Positions 7,162-19,556 are shown, counted from the first letter of the stretch. The stretch is 64,000 nucleotides of DNA from Sulfurimonas sediminis (GCF_014905115.1 NZ_CP041235.1:1860001-1924000); one strand, 5' to 3'. The notes: generated by a model from the letters alone, not told the origin. A program made the numbers and translations.

Positions 7162-8526
7162 ATGTTAAAAAAAACTATCGAAATTTCGGGAGTTTTTAAA
7201 GACAAAAAAAGAGAAGAATCTTTCCAGATGAAACATAAAATTGGAATAAATTCTTTTACAAGGGATAGAAAGCTAGGGTTTGCTAAAATTATGACTATGA
7301 TGATTAAAAAGAGTAATAAATCTTTACAAAACAGCATTAATGATACACAACTTGCTTTAGGTGAAGATGTCACTATCTCTAATAGTGCATATACGCAAGC
7401 ACGAGCGAAACTTAACTATACAGCATTTGAAGAGTTTGCACAGATGGCAGCTGAAATCTTTTACAAAGATGGAGATTATGAAACCTATAAAGGATATAGA
7501 ATCTTAGCTGTAGATGGTTCTATTGTAACACTTCCAAATACAGAGGATGTAAAAAAAGAGTTTAATCCTATGAAGGTTAAATGTCAGATAAAAGATTATG
7601 CTAAAGATGTCTCTCAAGCACGAGTATCTTGCCTCTTTGATGTGCTTAATAATATTGCACTTGATTCTTGTATTGAGAATAAAAATAGTAGTCAAATAAA
7701 TGAGCTTATAGCTTATGATGAGCGAACTCTAGCGATGAATCACTTTGAGTATTGTAAAGAGGATGATTTAGTGCTTATGGATAGAGGTTATCCATCATTT
7801 GAACTCTTTGCAGTTGCTTATAATAAAACAAAAATAGTTTGTCGTATTAGAACAAATAGCTTCTCAAAAGCTAAGTTTCTTTTTGCTCCACATAGTGAAA
7901 AAAAAGATGTGATACTTGAGATAAATGCTCCTAAAATCATAAGAGATGATCTAAAAAGTCTGAATTTACCTACAAAGTTAAAAATACGATTTGTACAGGT
8001 AATTTTAGATAACGGTACTGTAGAAGTGTTGGCAACAAATGTACTTGATAGAGAAGTACTTAAAACATCAGAGTTTAAAGAGTTATACTCTCTTAGATGG
8101 GGAATTGAGACATACTTTGATTTGATAAAAAATAGACTCTCTTTAGAAAACTTTACAGGTCAAAGTGCATTATCAGTAAAACAAGATTTCTTTGCAACTA
8201 TCTTTTTGACAAACTATGAATCTGCCATGACATACGACATAAACCAAGACCTAAAAGAGAAAACCAAAGAGAATAAATATATCCAAAAAGTAAATAAAGC
8301 AGTCTCTTTTAATATCATCAAACATAAGGTATTTGACCTTTTTTATTTGGATGAACCAATAGAAGATATGCTTGAGCAGATGGAGAAACTTTTTCTGACA
8401 AATACAATAGTAATTCGACCAAATAGGAAATCAAAACCACGGCTGGATAAAGATATACAAAAGTCCACCATAGCCACCAATTCGATAAATTATCTTAAAA
8501 TGAAGAAGAAAAATGTTGGAAACTAA
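7162..8526 (+). CDS. IS4-family transposase (DDE)
   Basis: 454 aa from the ATG at 7162, which has AAGGG 6 bases upstream; a TTG two codons earlier is less likely. Catalytic marks: first Asp in ILAVDGSIVTLPNT, second Asp in LVLMDRGYPSFELF, and Glu in YSLRWGIETYFDLIK, which fits the IS4 Y-(2)-R-(3)-E-(6)-K signature exactly. An N-terminal helical DNA-binding region and a basic C-terminus (RPNRKSKPRLDKD) complete the family plan. No frameshift or internal stop. A second, unrelated IS lies at 19607-20915. Confidence 0.95.
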   Translation: MLKKTIEISGVFKDKKREESFQMKHKIGINSFTRDRKLGFAKIMTMMIKKSNKSLQNSINDTQLALGEDVTISNSAYTQARAKLNYTAFEEFAQMAAEIFYKDGDYETYKGYRILAVDGSIVTLPNTEDVKKEFNPMKVKCQIKDYAKDVSQARVSCLFDVLNNIALDSCIENKNSSQINELIAYDERTLAMNHFEYCKEDDLVLMDRGYPSFELFAVAYNKTKIVCRIRTNSFSKAKFLFAPHSEKKDVILEINAPKIIRDDLKSLNLPTKLKIRFVQVILDNGTVEVLATNVLDREVLKTSEFKELYSLRWGIETYFDLIKNRLSLENFTGQSALSVKQDFFATIFLTNYESAMTYDINQDLKEKTKENKYIQKVNKAVSFNIIKHKVFDLFYLDEPIEDMLEQMEKLFLTNTIVIRPNRKSKPRLDKDIQKSTIATNSINYLKMKKKNVGN

Positions 8527-8579
8527 TCAGCAGGAAGTTCGTAAATTAGGTGGTTGTAGGCTTAACTTAATGGCGTTGA

Positions 8580-8588
8580 AGGGGGGGG
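8580..8588. repeat. Right copy of target-site duplication (A + 8 G)
   Basis: AGGGGGGGG follows the right inverted repeat of the IS4-family element and matches the A + 9 G at its left end, apart from the length of the G-run. Confidence 0.75.
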
Positions 8589-8595
8589 TTAGTTA

Positions 8596-8672
8596 TGGTG
8601 CGCCCGACATGATTCGAACATGTGACCGCTGGTACCGCAAACCAGTGCTCTATCCAGCTGAGCTACGAGCGC
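8596..8672 (-). tRNA. tRNA-Arg (anticodon GCG)
   Basis: 77 bases on the minus strand: acceptor GCGCTCG pairs with CGGGCGC, discriminator A, encoded CCA, D-arm GCTCAGCTGGATAGAGC, anticodon stem CTGGT/ACCAG around loop TTGCGGT, T-arm ATGTTCGAATCAT. G at position 34 reads CGC and CGU. Most bacteria instead use ACG with inosine made by TadA for these codons. It marks the right edge of the accessory stretch. Confidence 0.92.
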
Positions 8673-8738
8673 ACACCATTCTCTGATTGAGAGGGTGAAA
8701 TTATAGCACTTTTAACTTATATATTTATAAAACACAAT

Positions 8739-8957
8739 CTAATCTTCGATTTTCACCAATATTTCTTCTACTTTTTGATTTTGTACATATAATTCATGAT
8801 TTTTTCGGACATATGCCTGGAGTAAAACTTTAATATCGTTATTTCCTTCCATATTAAAATCTTTCGACATCTGTGTATGTAAAAAATTGGCAAATTTGTC
8901 TTCTACATCAACATCAAATCTGCGACCTCCTATATGTAGTCCAATCTTTTTACTCAT
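8739..8957 (-). CDS. Small ZapA-like cell division protein
   Basis: 72 aa. The N-terminal pattern KIGLHIGGRRFDVDVED (beta-beta, glycine turn) followed by one long helix (NNDIKVLLQAYVRKNHELYVQNQKVEEILVKIE) matches the fold plan of ZapA, which binds and bundles FtsZ, though it is shorter than enteric ZapA (about 109 aa). The gene directly downstream of a ZapB-like coiled-coil gene supports the idea. The identification is by pattern only; a generic small coiled-coil protein remains possible. Its ATG follows the upstream stop after 7 bases, so the two are cotranscribed. Confidence 0.45.
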   Translation of the reverse strand: MSKKIGLHIGGRRFDVDVEDKFANFLHTQMSKDFNMEGNNDIKVLLQAYVRKNHELYVQNQKVEEILVKIED

Positions 8958-8964
8958 TATATTA

Positions 8965-9192
8965 TTAACCTAAAATACTTTCAATTTTATTCACAATTTC
9001 TTCTATTTCTATGTCTTTTTGAGCATTTTCTTCATGGAGTCTTTCAATTTCCTGATTTTTCAATGCACAGTCTGCCTTGAGTGTCACTATTTCATTTCGC
9101 ATCATTTCATTTTCACTTTTAAGTGCATGATACTTTTCAAGAATTGTTGAAACTTTTTCACTGAGTTTATTCAAAGTTGTTTGATTATCCAT
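8965..9192 (-). CDS. Short coiled-coil protein, ZapB-like
   Basis: 75 aa, almost entirely heptad repeats (NKLSEKVSTILEKYHALKSE, NEMMRNEIVTLKADCALKNQ, EIERLHEENAQKDIEIEEI). Size and composition resemble ZapB (about 80 aa), the coiled-coil FtsZ-ring factor that binds ZapA. The start is the second ATG (9190-9192): AGGA lies 7 bases before it, but only 1 base before the first ATG, so spacing decides. First gene of a two-gene unit with the ZapA-like gene and divergent from the PLP enzyme gene. Confidence 0.45.
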   Translation of the reverse strand: MDNQTTLNKLSEKVSTILEKYHALKSENEMMRNEIVTLKADCALKNQEIERLHEENAQKDIEIEEIVNKIESILG

Positions 9193-9280
9193 TTGCATTT
9201 CCTAATATTAATTAATAAATTTCTGCTTTAGAATTCTAACATAATTAAAGTATACAGGATAAATATTATCTCTAATTTGC

Positions 9281-9286
9281 TATAAT
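9281..9286 (+). promoter_or_regulatory. Extended -10 promoter of the Cys/Met PLP enzyme gene
   Basis: TGCTATAAT with TATAAT at 9281-9286, followed by AAAAGG and the ATG at 9312. The same TTGCTATAAT word occurs before the Hpt gene at 2251-2260. Confidence 0.55.
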
Positions 9287-9311
9287 TTACAGATTATTAA
9301 AAGGTTGAAAT

Positions 9312-10547
9312 ATGAATAAATTTGAAAACTACTGCACAAAATTTGTACAAAGTATCGGAAGCAAAGAAGGAGCGGTCTCTCCGAGTATAGTTTCCTCAGC
9401 TTCTTTTTCTTACGGAAGTCCGGAAACAGCAGAAGGAATTTTCAATGGCAGTGTAAAAAAACCTCTCTATTCAAGAATGGGCAACCCTACAACAGCAAAA
9501 CTTGAATCAATTATGGCAGAAATGGATGAGGGTATCGGTGCTGTCGCTACAAGCTCAGGCATGGGAGCAACGACTCTTGCCGTTATGTCGTTACTCTCTC
9601 AAGGCGATGAAATCATTAGCATAGGCGGACTGTTTGGCGGAACATATGCTCTGTTTGATGAAACGCTGAGCAGATTCGGGATTACAACACATTTTTTTGA
9701 TGTTGAGGCATTCGACGCTATAGAAAAAGCCATAAATGACAATACAAAAATAATTTTTTTAGAAAGTGTCGGCAATCCGAACATGCGGCTTCCCGATATT
9801 AAAAGAATCGCCTCCATTGCAGACAAATACGATGTGGCACTTATTGTTGACAATACCATTACTCCCTTAAGTGTTTCGCCATTAGCACTTGGTGCGGACA
9901 TTACCGTTTACTCCACTACAAAAATCATTTCGGGAAATTCCTCTGCACTCGGTGGCTGTGTAGTTTTTCGTGCCATCAGTGAAAATGCTGACAAATTTAA
10001 AACTCAGCGTTACCCATTTTTGCAAAAATTTATTAAAAATGCAGGGAAAACAGCCCTCATACCAAATGCAAAAAAACGAGCTTTACGAGACTTGGGAATG
10101 AGTGCAAATGCACATGCCAGCTATCAAACACTACTCGGACTCGAAACGCTGGCACTCCGACTTCCAAGAATAGTCAAAAGTGTTGAAACAGTGGCTCTGG
10201 AACTTGCCAAATATGGTATAGCGGTAAACCATCCGTGTATTCAGTCTCACCCTCACCATGCACGGTATAAAGAAGATTTTCAATACGGATGCGGAACACT
10301 TTTAACAATTGATATGCAAAGCAAAGAGCGTGCATACGACTTTTTGCGCAAAACAAAAATAGCAACAATTACTGCCAACATAGGCGATTCAAGAACACTC
10401 GCCCTGCACATGGCATCAACGATATATAGTGATTTTGACGAAAAAACTAGAGAATTTCTGGGAATTACCGATGGTCTTATTAGAATTTCTATCGGACTTG
10501 AAAACCCGGTAGAAATTATAAATGATTTTATTCAAGCAACAAAGTAG
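9312..10547 (+). CDS. Cys/Met-metabolism PLP enzyme (O-acetylhomoserine sulfhydrylase / cystathionine gamma-synthase type)
   Basis: 411 aa, complete fold-type I enzyme of the MetB/MetY family. Seen: substrate-loop YSRMGNPTTAKLESIMAEMD (about 51-70), AVATSSGMGATTLAVMSLL, FLESVGNPNMRLPDI, cofactor Asp in ALIVDNTITPLSVSPLALGAD, and the PLP lysine in VYSTTKIISGNSSALGG (about 206). Such enzymes incorporate sulfide or cysteine into homoserine esters to make homocysteine or cystathionine. Length near 410 and the YSRMGNPT loop fit O-acetylhomoserine sulfhydrylase best, but MetB, MetY and MetZ cannot be separated by eye. clpS follows 5 bases after its stop. Confidence 0.8.
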   Translation: MNKFENYCTKFVQSIGSKEGAVSPSIVSSASFSYGSPETAEGIFNGSVKKPLYSRMGNPTTAKLESIMAEMDEGIGAVATSSGMGATTLAVMSLLSQGDEIISIGGLFGGTYALFDETLSRFGITTHFFDVEAFDAIEKAINDNTKIIFLESVGNPNMRLPDIKRIASIADKYDVALIVDNTITPLSVSPLALGADITVYSTTKIISGNSSALGGCVVFRAISENADKFKTQRYPFLQKFIKNAGKTALIPNAKKRALRDLGMSANAHASYQTLLGLETLALRLPRIVKSVETVALELAKYGIAVNHPCIQSHPHHARYKEDFQYGCGTLLTIDMQSKERAYDFLRKTKIATITANIGDSRTLALHMASTIYSDFDEKTREFLGITDGLIRISIGLENPVEIINDFIQATK

Positions 10548-10552
10548 AAAAA

Positions 10553-10852
10553 ATGGCAACAAAAACAGATTTAGAAATAGACGAACAGACAATACTGAAA
10601 TATCCAAAAAAATATTTTGTATTTTTACTCAACGATGATTATACGCCTATGGATTTTGTAGTCGATATTCTCATGGAGATCTTTCATAAAACATATGAAG
10701 AAGCGCAGGATATTATGCTTGAAGTACATAAAAAGAACAGAGGTTTGTGTGGTGTTTACACATATGAAATCGCAGAGACAAAGCTTAAACAAGTACGTCG
10801 CAAAGCGAAAGACAACGGCTTTCCCCTAAAAGCCACGATGGAGGAAGAATAA
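10553..10852 (+). CDS. clpS: ATP-dependent Clp protease adaptor ClpS
   Basis: 99 aa. ClpS delivers proteins with N-terminal Leu, Phe, Tyr or Trp to ClpAP. The N-degron pocket is visible in FVFLLNDDYTPMDFVVDIL (conserved N and D that hold the alpha-amino group) and in EVHKKNRGLCGVYTYEIAETK. The C-terminal segment GFPLKATMEE docks on ClpA N-domains. The ATG is 1 base from the clpA start region (stop at 10852, clpA ATG at 10854), giving tight coupling in a clpS-clpA-aat operon. Confidence 0.95.
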   Translation: MATKTDLEIDEQTILKYPKKYFVFLLNDDYTPMDFVVDILMEIFHKTYEEAQDIMLEVHKKNRGLCGVYTYEIAETKLKQVRRKAKDNGFPLKATMEEE

Positions 10853-10853
10853 C

Positions 10854-13031
10854 ATGATAAGCTCATCACTCAATGATATATTTCAAAAATCTGTAATATT
10901 TGCAAAACAGCTCCACCATGAATACCTGACAATCGAGCATATATTTTACCTTTTGTTAAGTTCGGATGAAGGCGCATCAATTATAGAAACATGTGGCGGA
11001 AATGTGCCAAAAATGAAAGAAGAACTTGGTGAATACATCAAAAAAAACATGGAAACACTTCCTGCCGACATAATACAGGACCCTTATGAAAGCGTAGCGC
11101 TTTCGCGTTTGATTGACAAGATGGTGCGTCATGTTCAGTCATCTGGTCAAACGAATGCGGATATAGGGGATCTTTTGGCAACTCTTTTTGAAGAGAAACA
11201 TACATTTGCCTATGCTTTGCTCAATAAATACCAAATAACAAAACTGGATATTTTGGAAGTAATTTCACATCCTGACACAGACCAGGATGAAGAAGAAAAA
11301 GAGTCTAATTTACGAAAATACACAATAAACCTTATAGAAAAAGCCAAAGAGGGAAAAATTGACCCTGTGATAGGCAGAGACAACGAAATTCAAAGAGTCA
11401 CACAGATACTCTGCAGAAGAAAGAAAAATAACCCTGTACTTGTGGGCGAACCGGGCGTTGGAAAGACAGCAATAGCAGAAGGACTGGCTTTACGCATTGC
11501 AGCGGATGATGTTCCTGACATAATCAAAGACTCTAAGCTTTATGCACTTGATTTAGGGGCATTGCTTGCAGGAACAAAGTACAGAGGAGACTTTGAAAAA
11601 CGCCTTAAAGGTGTTATGGATGAACTCAAACGTGAACCTAAAGCAATTTTGTTTATAGATGAAATTCATACACTTATAGGAGCAGGAAGCACTAGCGGAA
11701 CAATGGATGCAGCCAATCAGCTCAAGCCTGCTCTTGCTTCAGGCGAAATAAAATGTATGGGAGCTACAACTTTTGCAGAATACAGAAACGGATTTGAAAA
11801 AGACAAGGCGCTCAGCAGAAGGTTCTCCAAAATAGATGTTAACGAACCATCAAAAAAAACAAGCTATCTGATTCTCAAGGGACTTCAAAGCAAATATGAA
11901 AAGCACCATTCAGTACAATACACAAACAAGGCATTAAAAACAGCAGTAGATCTCTCTAAACGCTACATTACTGACAAATTTTTACCGGATATTGCCATAG
12001 ATTTAATTGATGAAACAGCAGCATCATTTCATCTTCAAAAAAGAAAAAAAGAAAAGGTAACTGCAAATGATATTCAAAAAACTATAGCATCCATTGTGGG
12101 TATCAGTAATTCAAAAATTTCTCATAATGAAACGGCATCTTTGCAACATTTAGAAGATAAACTCAGACAAAGAGTTATTGGTCAGGAAAAAGCTGTAGAG
12201 ATGGTGACAAAAGCCATTAAAATATCAAAAGCAGGACTAACACCTCCGAACAAACCTATAGCATCATTTCTATTCTCAGGACCGACAGGCGTAGGTAAAA
12301 CTGAGCTGGCAATTGCATTAAGTGAAACCTTAGGGATAAATTTTGAAAAATTTGATATGAGCGAATATATGGAAAAACATGCTCTCAGCCGTTTGGTAGG
12401 AGCACCTCCTGGATATGTAGGGTATGAGCAGGGAGGACTGCTTACAGAGGCTATTAAAAGGCATCCTTATACTGTACTGCTGCTCGATGAAATAGAAAAA
12501 GCACATCCGGAACTCATAAATGTTTTACTGCAGATAATGGACAGTGCAACGCTCACTGACAATAATGGATATAAGGCAGATTTTCAAAATGTTATACTGA
12601 TTATGACATCAAATATTGGAGCTCAGGCTAGAAATGTTATGGGATTCAATAAAGATGAATCTATCTCAAAAAATGAGGAGTTAAAATCATTCTTTACTCC
12701 TGAATTCAGAAACAGACTGGATGCCATTATAGAGTTTGACCAATTAAGTCTGAGCATTGTTGAAGGGATTGTCAAAAAATTCATTACAGAACTCAATAAA
12801 GAATTAAAAAAGAAAAAAATAACTGTCAGTGTTTCTGATAAAGTCGTAAAATTCATTGCAGAAAAAACATATTCACCTGAAATGGGAGCAAGACCGCTTA
12901 AAAGGTATATCAAAAACAATATCACTGATAAACTGAGTGATGAAATCTTATTTGGCAAACTTAAAAAAGGCGGAGAAGTAGAGGTCACTGTAAAAAATGA
13001 TACCTTAGAAAATATATATAAAGAGGCTTAA
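10854..13031 (+). CDS. clpA: ATP-dependent Clp protease ATP-binding subunit ClpA
   Basis: 725 aa AAA+ unfoldase. Order: Clp_N repeat domain (1-145), D1 with Walker [10 protein letters not shown] and Walker [13 protein letters not shown]2 with GPTGVGKTE and [11 protein letters not shown], and a C-terminal D2-small domain. The ClpP-docking loop, IGL or IGF in most ClpA/ClpX, here reads as VMGFNKDES, so Met replaces Ile in the tripeptide. The order clpS-clpA-aat puts the N-degron recogniser, unfoldase and the tRNA transferase that creates N-degrons in one transcript. The stop codon overlaps the aat ATG (TTAATG). Confidence 0.96.
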   Translation: MISSSLNDIFQKSVIFAKQLHHEYLTIEHIFYLLLSSDEGASIIETCGGNVPKMKEELGEYIKKNMETLPADIIQDPYESVALSRLIDKMVRHVQSSGQTNADIGDLLATLFEEKHTFAYALLNKYQITKLDILEVISHPDTDQDEEEKESNLRKYTINLIEKAKEGKIDPVIGRDNEIQRVTQILCRRKKNNPVLVGEPGVGKTAIAEGLALRIAADDVPDIIKDSKLYALDLGALLAGTKYRGDFEKRLKGVMDELKREPKAILFIDEIHTLIGAGSTSGTMDAANQLKPALASGEIKCMGATTFAEYRNGFEKDKALSRRFSKIDVNEPSKKTSYLILKGLQSKYEKHHSVQYTNKALKTAVDLSKRYITDKFLPDIAIDLIDETAASFHLQKRKKEKVTANDIQKTIASIVGISNSKISHNETASLQHLEDKLRQRVIGQEKAVEMVTKAIKISKAGLTPPNKPIASFLFSGPTGVGKTELAIALSETLGINFEKFDMSEYMEKHALSRLVGAPPGYVGYEQGGLLTEAIKRHPYTVLLLDEIEKAHPELINVLLQIMDSATLTDNNGYKADFQNVILIMTSNIGAQARNVMGFNKDESISKNEELKSFFTPEFRNRLDAIIEFDQLSLSIVEGIVKKFITELNKELKKKKITVSVSDKVVKFIAEKTYSPEMGARPLKRYIKNNITDKLSDEILFGKLKKGGEVEVTVKNDTLENIYKEA

Positions 13032-13723
13032 TGTATCTACCCCAGCTTGACAACTATTCACTCTCTTTTCCTGACCCTCATGATGCCAACAAAGAAGGTA
13101 TCGTAGCCTGGGGAGGGGATTTAAACCCTTCGAGGCTGCTAAAAGCCTATCAAAATGGTATTTTCCCCTGGTATTCACAACAAGACCCGATACTGTGGTG
13201 GTCAACCAATCCACGCCTGATAATGGAACTCGATGATTTTAAATTAAGACATTCATTGAAAAAAAAATTGAAAAAGTTCGAATATAAATTTGACACTGAT
13301 TTTGAAAAAGTCATACAAAAATGTGCCTCTGTCAAAAGAAAAGATCAAAATGGTACCTGGATTAATAAAGAACTTGCAGAATCATTCAGCGTTTTACATG
13401 GCATGGGTATAGCACACTCGGTTGAAAGCTATTTAGATGGAAAACTGGTAGGTGGTTTGTACGGGTTGACAATAGGAAAAGTATTTTGCGGAGAATCAAT
13501 GTTTGCAGAGGTCAGTGATGCATCAAAAGCTGCATATGCGATTTTAGTAAAACATTTAAAGTTCTGGGGTTATGATTTTATAGACTGTCAGGTACCGACA
13601 CAACATCTTAAATCGTTGGGAGCAAAAGAAGTTTCAAGAGATTATTATCTTGAACGTTTGTATAAAGTAAATATGGATATTATAAAAAATGAATGGATTG
13701 TAGAAGAAAATCTGATCAACTAG
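13031..13723 (+). CDS. aat: Leucyl/phenylalanyl-tRNA-protein transferase Aat
   Basis: 230 aa. Aat moves Leu or Phe from aminoacyl-tRNA onto N-terminal Arg or Lys of proteins, creating N-degrons read by ClpS. The family signature is complete: GGDLNPSRLLKAYQNGIFPW at about residues 26-45, WWSTNPRLIMELDDF, and GGLYGLTIGKVFCGESMFAEV, with ASKAAYAILVKHLKFWGYDFIDCQ behind. It overlaps clpA by 1 base. Its TAG stop (13721-13723) lies within the 3' end of the 5S rRNA gene on the other strand, an unusually tight convergent junction. Confidence 0.96.
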   Translation: MYLPQLDNYSLSFPDPHDANKEGIVAWGGDLNPSRLLKAYQNGIFPWYSQQDPILWWSTNPRLIMELDDFKLRHSLKKKLKKFEYKFDTDFEKVIQKCASVKRKDQNGTWINKELAESFSVLHGMGIAHSVESYLDGKLVGGLYGLTIGKVFCGESMFAEVSDASKAAYAILVKHLKFWGYDFIDCQVPTQHLKSLGAKEVSRDYYLERLYKVNMDIIKNEWIVEENLIN

Positions 13724-13836
13724 GCAGCGACCTACATTCCCACAAGTGAAACCTGCAGTATTATCAGCGATGAGAGGCTTAGCTTCTGGGTTCGGAATGG
13801 GGGCCAGGCGTTTCCCTCTCTCTATAGCCACCTAGA
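13721..13836 (-). rRNA. rrf: 5S ribosomal RNA
   Basis: About 116 bases on the minus strand. It begins CTAGGTGGCTATAGAGAGAG and contains the conserved CCATTCCGAACCCAGAAGCT; its 3' end GTCGCTGCCTAG pairs with the 5' end (CTAGG with CCTAG). The 3' boundary falls on the aat stop codon. Ends are good to a few bases. Confidence 0.93.
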
Positions 13837-13839
13837 CAA

Positions 13840-13882
13840 GATCAGATATAAAGACATCTAATTGATGTGTTTATATCTGATC
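13840..13882 (-). other. Hairpin between 23S and 5S rRNA
   Basis: GATCAGATATAAAGACATC (13840-13858) and GATGTGTTTATATCTGATC (13864-13882) form a 19-bp stem with one mismatch and a 5-base loop, ending 3-4 bases before the 5S 5' end. Its position suggests a processing site for 5S maturation. Confidence 0.6.
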
Positions 13883-14090
13883 TCATAAGGATCAGTTGAG
13901 TGAGTTTAATGATTGCTCATTAAGTTAGAATTGGTAAAATCAACAACAGTTAAACTAAATAACCTGACAAATCTTTCTCTTATTTAATGTGTTTATTAAT
14001 CTGCTTCGTAAGAAGCTAGCTTTAGTCGCCTCAGCGGCGCAAGCGAGTAAAAGGAACAAGTTCCTTTTACGGACTAACAAATATATACAC

Positions 14091-14111
14091 TAAATAAGGT
14101 AGTGAAGCAAT
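14091..14111 (-). other. 23S processing stem, 3' arm
   Basis: TAAATAAGGTAGTGAAGCAA (plus strand) is the inverted copy of 17031-17051 upstream of the 23S 5' end, apart from one bulged base. Base pairing around the whole 23S gives the long helix cut by RNase III in bacteria. Confidence 0.7.
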
Positions 14112-14129
14112 TGTGTTCACTTAAGAACT

Positions 14130-17024
<2,895 letters not shown>

Positions 17025-17354
17025 TCTATGTTGCGTTCACTACCTTATTTAATGTACTATTGATAGTCCCATTAAGAAACAAGTTCCTTTTAGAATTATC
17101 ATCACACTAAATAAGATGAATGATCTGTTATTGTAGTTATTTAGTTTATAATAAATCTCTTTATTATAGTTGTTGACTTTAACAATTGTAATTTAATGAT
17201 CGTTTGGTTTTTAAACCAAATATAAATTCTTATGTGTTTAAGAACTTATATTTAATTTAGAAACTTGTTTGATTTTTGAAGAAGTTGTGCTGAAAAAGAT
17301 TGCGTAGCGTACTTTCGTACGTGAGTAAGCTTTTTCAGTGCAAATTCTCAAAAA
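17025..17354 (-). other. tRNA-Ala to 23S spacer, no tRNA-Ile
   Basis: AT-rich spacer of about 330 bases. The usual second spacer tRNA (tRNA-Ile) is absent. A strong hairpin lies at 17290-17343: outer arms TGCTGAAAAAG and CTTTTTCAGTGCA, inner arms CGTAC and GTACG around TTTC (17308-17321). Other small palindromes (GGTTTTTAAACC near 17205) are present. The hairpin may separate tRNA-Ala from pre-23S during processing. Confidence 0.6.
17031..17051 (-). other. 23S processing stem, 5' arm
   Basis: TTGCGTTCACTACCTTATTTA on plus pairs with 14091-14111 when transcribed, forming about 20 bp around the 23S. Confidence 0.7.
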
Positions 17355-17430
17355 TGGTGGAGAATAGCGGGATCGAACCGCTGACCTCCTGCGTGCAAGG
17401 CAGGCGCTCTCCCAGCTGAGCTAATTCCCC
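17355..17430 (-). tRNA. tRNA-Ala (anticodon UGC)
   Basis: 76 bases on the minus strand: GGGGAAT acceptor pairs with ATTCTCC, discriminator A, encoded CCA, D-arm GCTCAGCTGGGAGAGC, anticodon stem CCTGC/GCAGG around CTTGCAC, T-arm GCGGTTCGATCCCGC. It lies in the 16S-23S spacer and is the only tRNA there. Confidence 0.97.
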
Positions 17431-17460
17431 ATTTATAATCGTAATTCAAATGAACACAGA

Positions 17461-17487
17461 TCACTGAAAACTAAGCAAGTAAGACTT
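17461..17487 (-). other. 16S processing stem, 3' arm
   Basis: Inverted copy of 19446-19474, with the shared core AAACTAAGCAAGTAAG. Pairing around the 16S gives about 26 bp, the expected RNase III substrate. Confidence 0.7.
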
Positions 17488-17567
17488 AGAAGATGACCAA
17501 TAAACTATTTCTCTTGTGAGATTTTCTTGTGTTGAGCCAATCAAACGAATGATTGCTCTTTACTCTA

Positions 17568-19088
<1,521 letters not shown>

Positions 19089-19097
19089 TTGGTCGGT

Positions 19098-19145
19098 GTC
19101 GGAAGTAATTCCGTCACCTACGCTAACGCTTGGTTTCGCTCAGCG
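19098..19145 (+). repeat. Copy B of a dispersed ~48-base repeat (16S leader)
   Basis: Starts GTCGGAAGTAATTCCGTCAC and continues CTACGCTAACGCTTGGTTTC. It aligns over its whole length, with about ten differences, to 26200-26247 between trmD and rplS. Both contain the small hairpin CGGAA-rTAA-TTCCG. Confidence 0.6.
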
Positions 19146-19445
19146 CGAGGCTCGAAGCACTGCTGCTTCTTGTCTTTTGCTTATTGAACTCTACTTTACT
19201 ATTAACTTTTATGAAAAGATAAATAAATTTAATTACTGATCTTTTGCCCAAGATTATTAAATCATTGGCTTTGTTATTTTAAGTCTTAATAAAACTGCTT
19301 AAGGTCTTATTACTAGACTGTATAGTTATCTATTACTATTAAGGGAACCATTCAGGTAAACCTGTATGGATTTCAAAATAGAATAGACGGTTGTTGTTTA
19401 TTAGTTATTTCTAAGTAATTTATCTCTTTAACTCTAAAGTTAAAA

Positions 19446-19474
19446 AGTCTCTTACTTGCTTAGTTTTCAATGAT
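19446..19474 (-). other. 16S processing stem, 5' arm
   Basis: Pairs with 17461-17487; see the 3' arm. Confidence 0.7.
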
Positions 19475-19550
19475 CTCAAACATATTCAGCGGCTTCAACT
19501 CGAAGTCTCTTTAGGCCTTTTAAATAAGGTCTCTCTGTTTGTGGATGGGA

Positions 19551-19556
19551 ATTATA
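19551..19556 (-). promoter_or_regulatory. -10 element of the rRNA operon promoter
   Basis: On the minus strand CTCTCCTATAATTCCC holds a perfect TATAAT; the predicted start is near 19544. No clear TTGACA is visible at -35 (CGCTTT at 17-base spacing). A/T-rich upstream DNA ends at about -60, where the ISAs1-family element begins. It is the only strong promoter-like site between the IS and 16S. Confidence 0.6.

Larger units (their letters stand above)
6993..8579 (+). mobile_element. IS4-family insertion sequence, complete, 1,587 bp
   Basis: Bounded by perfect 20-bp inverted repeats, TCAACGCCATTAAGTTAAGC at 6993-7012 and its reverse complement at 8560-8579. It carries one transposase on the plus strand with an intact DDE and YREK signature, and 169 bases of leader with a promoter-like TATAAT at 7132-7137. 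The flanks are a G-run duplication, so the target was a poly-G tract about 10 bases past the 3' end of tRNA-Arg(GCG). Ends, gene and duplication are all intact, which suggests a recent and possibly active insertion. Confidence 0.92.
13837..14129 (-). other. 23S-5S spacer, no gene
   Basis: No tRNA or ORF is found. It holds the pre-5S hairpin, a short GCTTC-GTAA-GAAGC hairpin near 13990, a perfect 24-base palindrome GTAAAAGGAAC.GTTCCTTTTAC at 14047-14070, and the 3' arm of the 23S processing stem (14091-14111). A related CAAGTTCCTTTTA word recurs at about 17080 upstream of 23S. Confidence 0.6.
19089..19543 (-). other. 16S rRNA leader region
   Basis: About 450 bases between the predicted rrn transcription start and 16S. 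It contains a 48-base repeat (19098-19145) shared with the trmD-rplS gap, a GAAGC/GCTTC hairpin near 19153-19170 and the 5' arm of the 16S processing stem (19446-19474). No coding sequence is supported. Confidence 0.6.
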
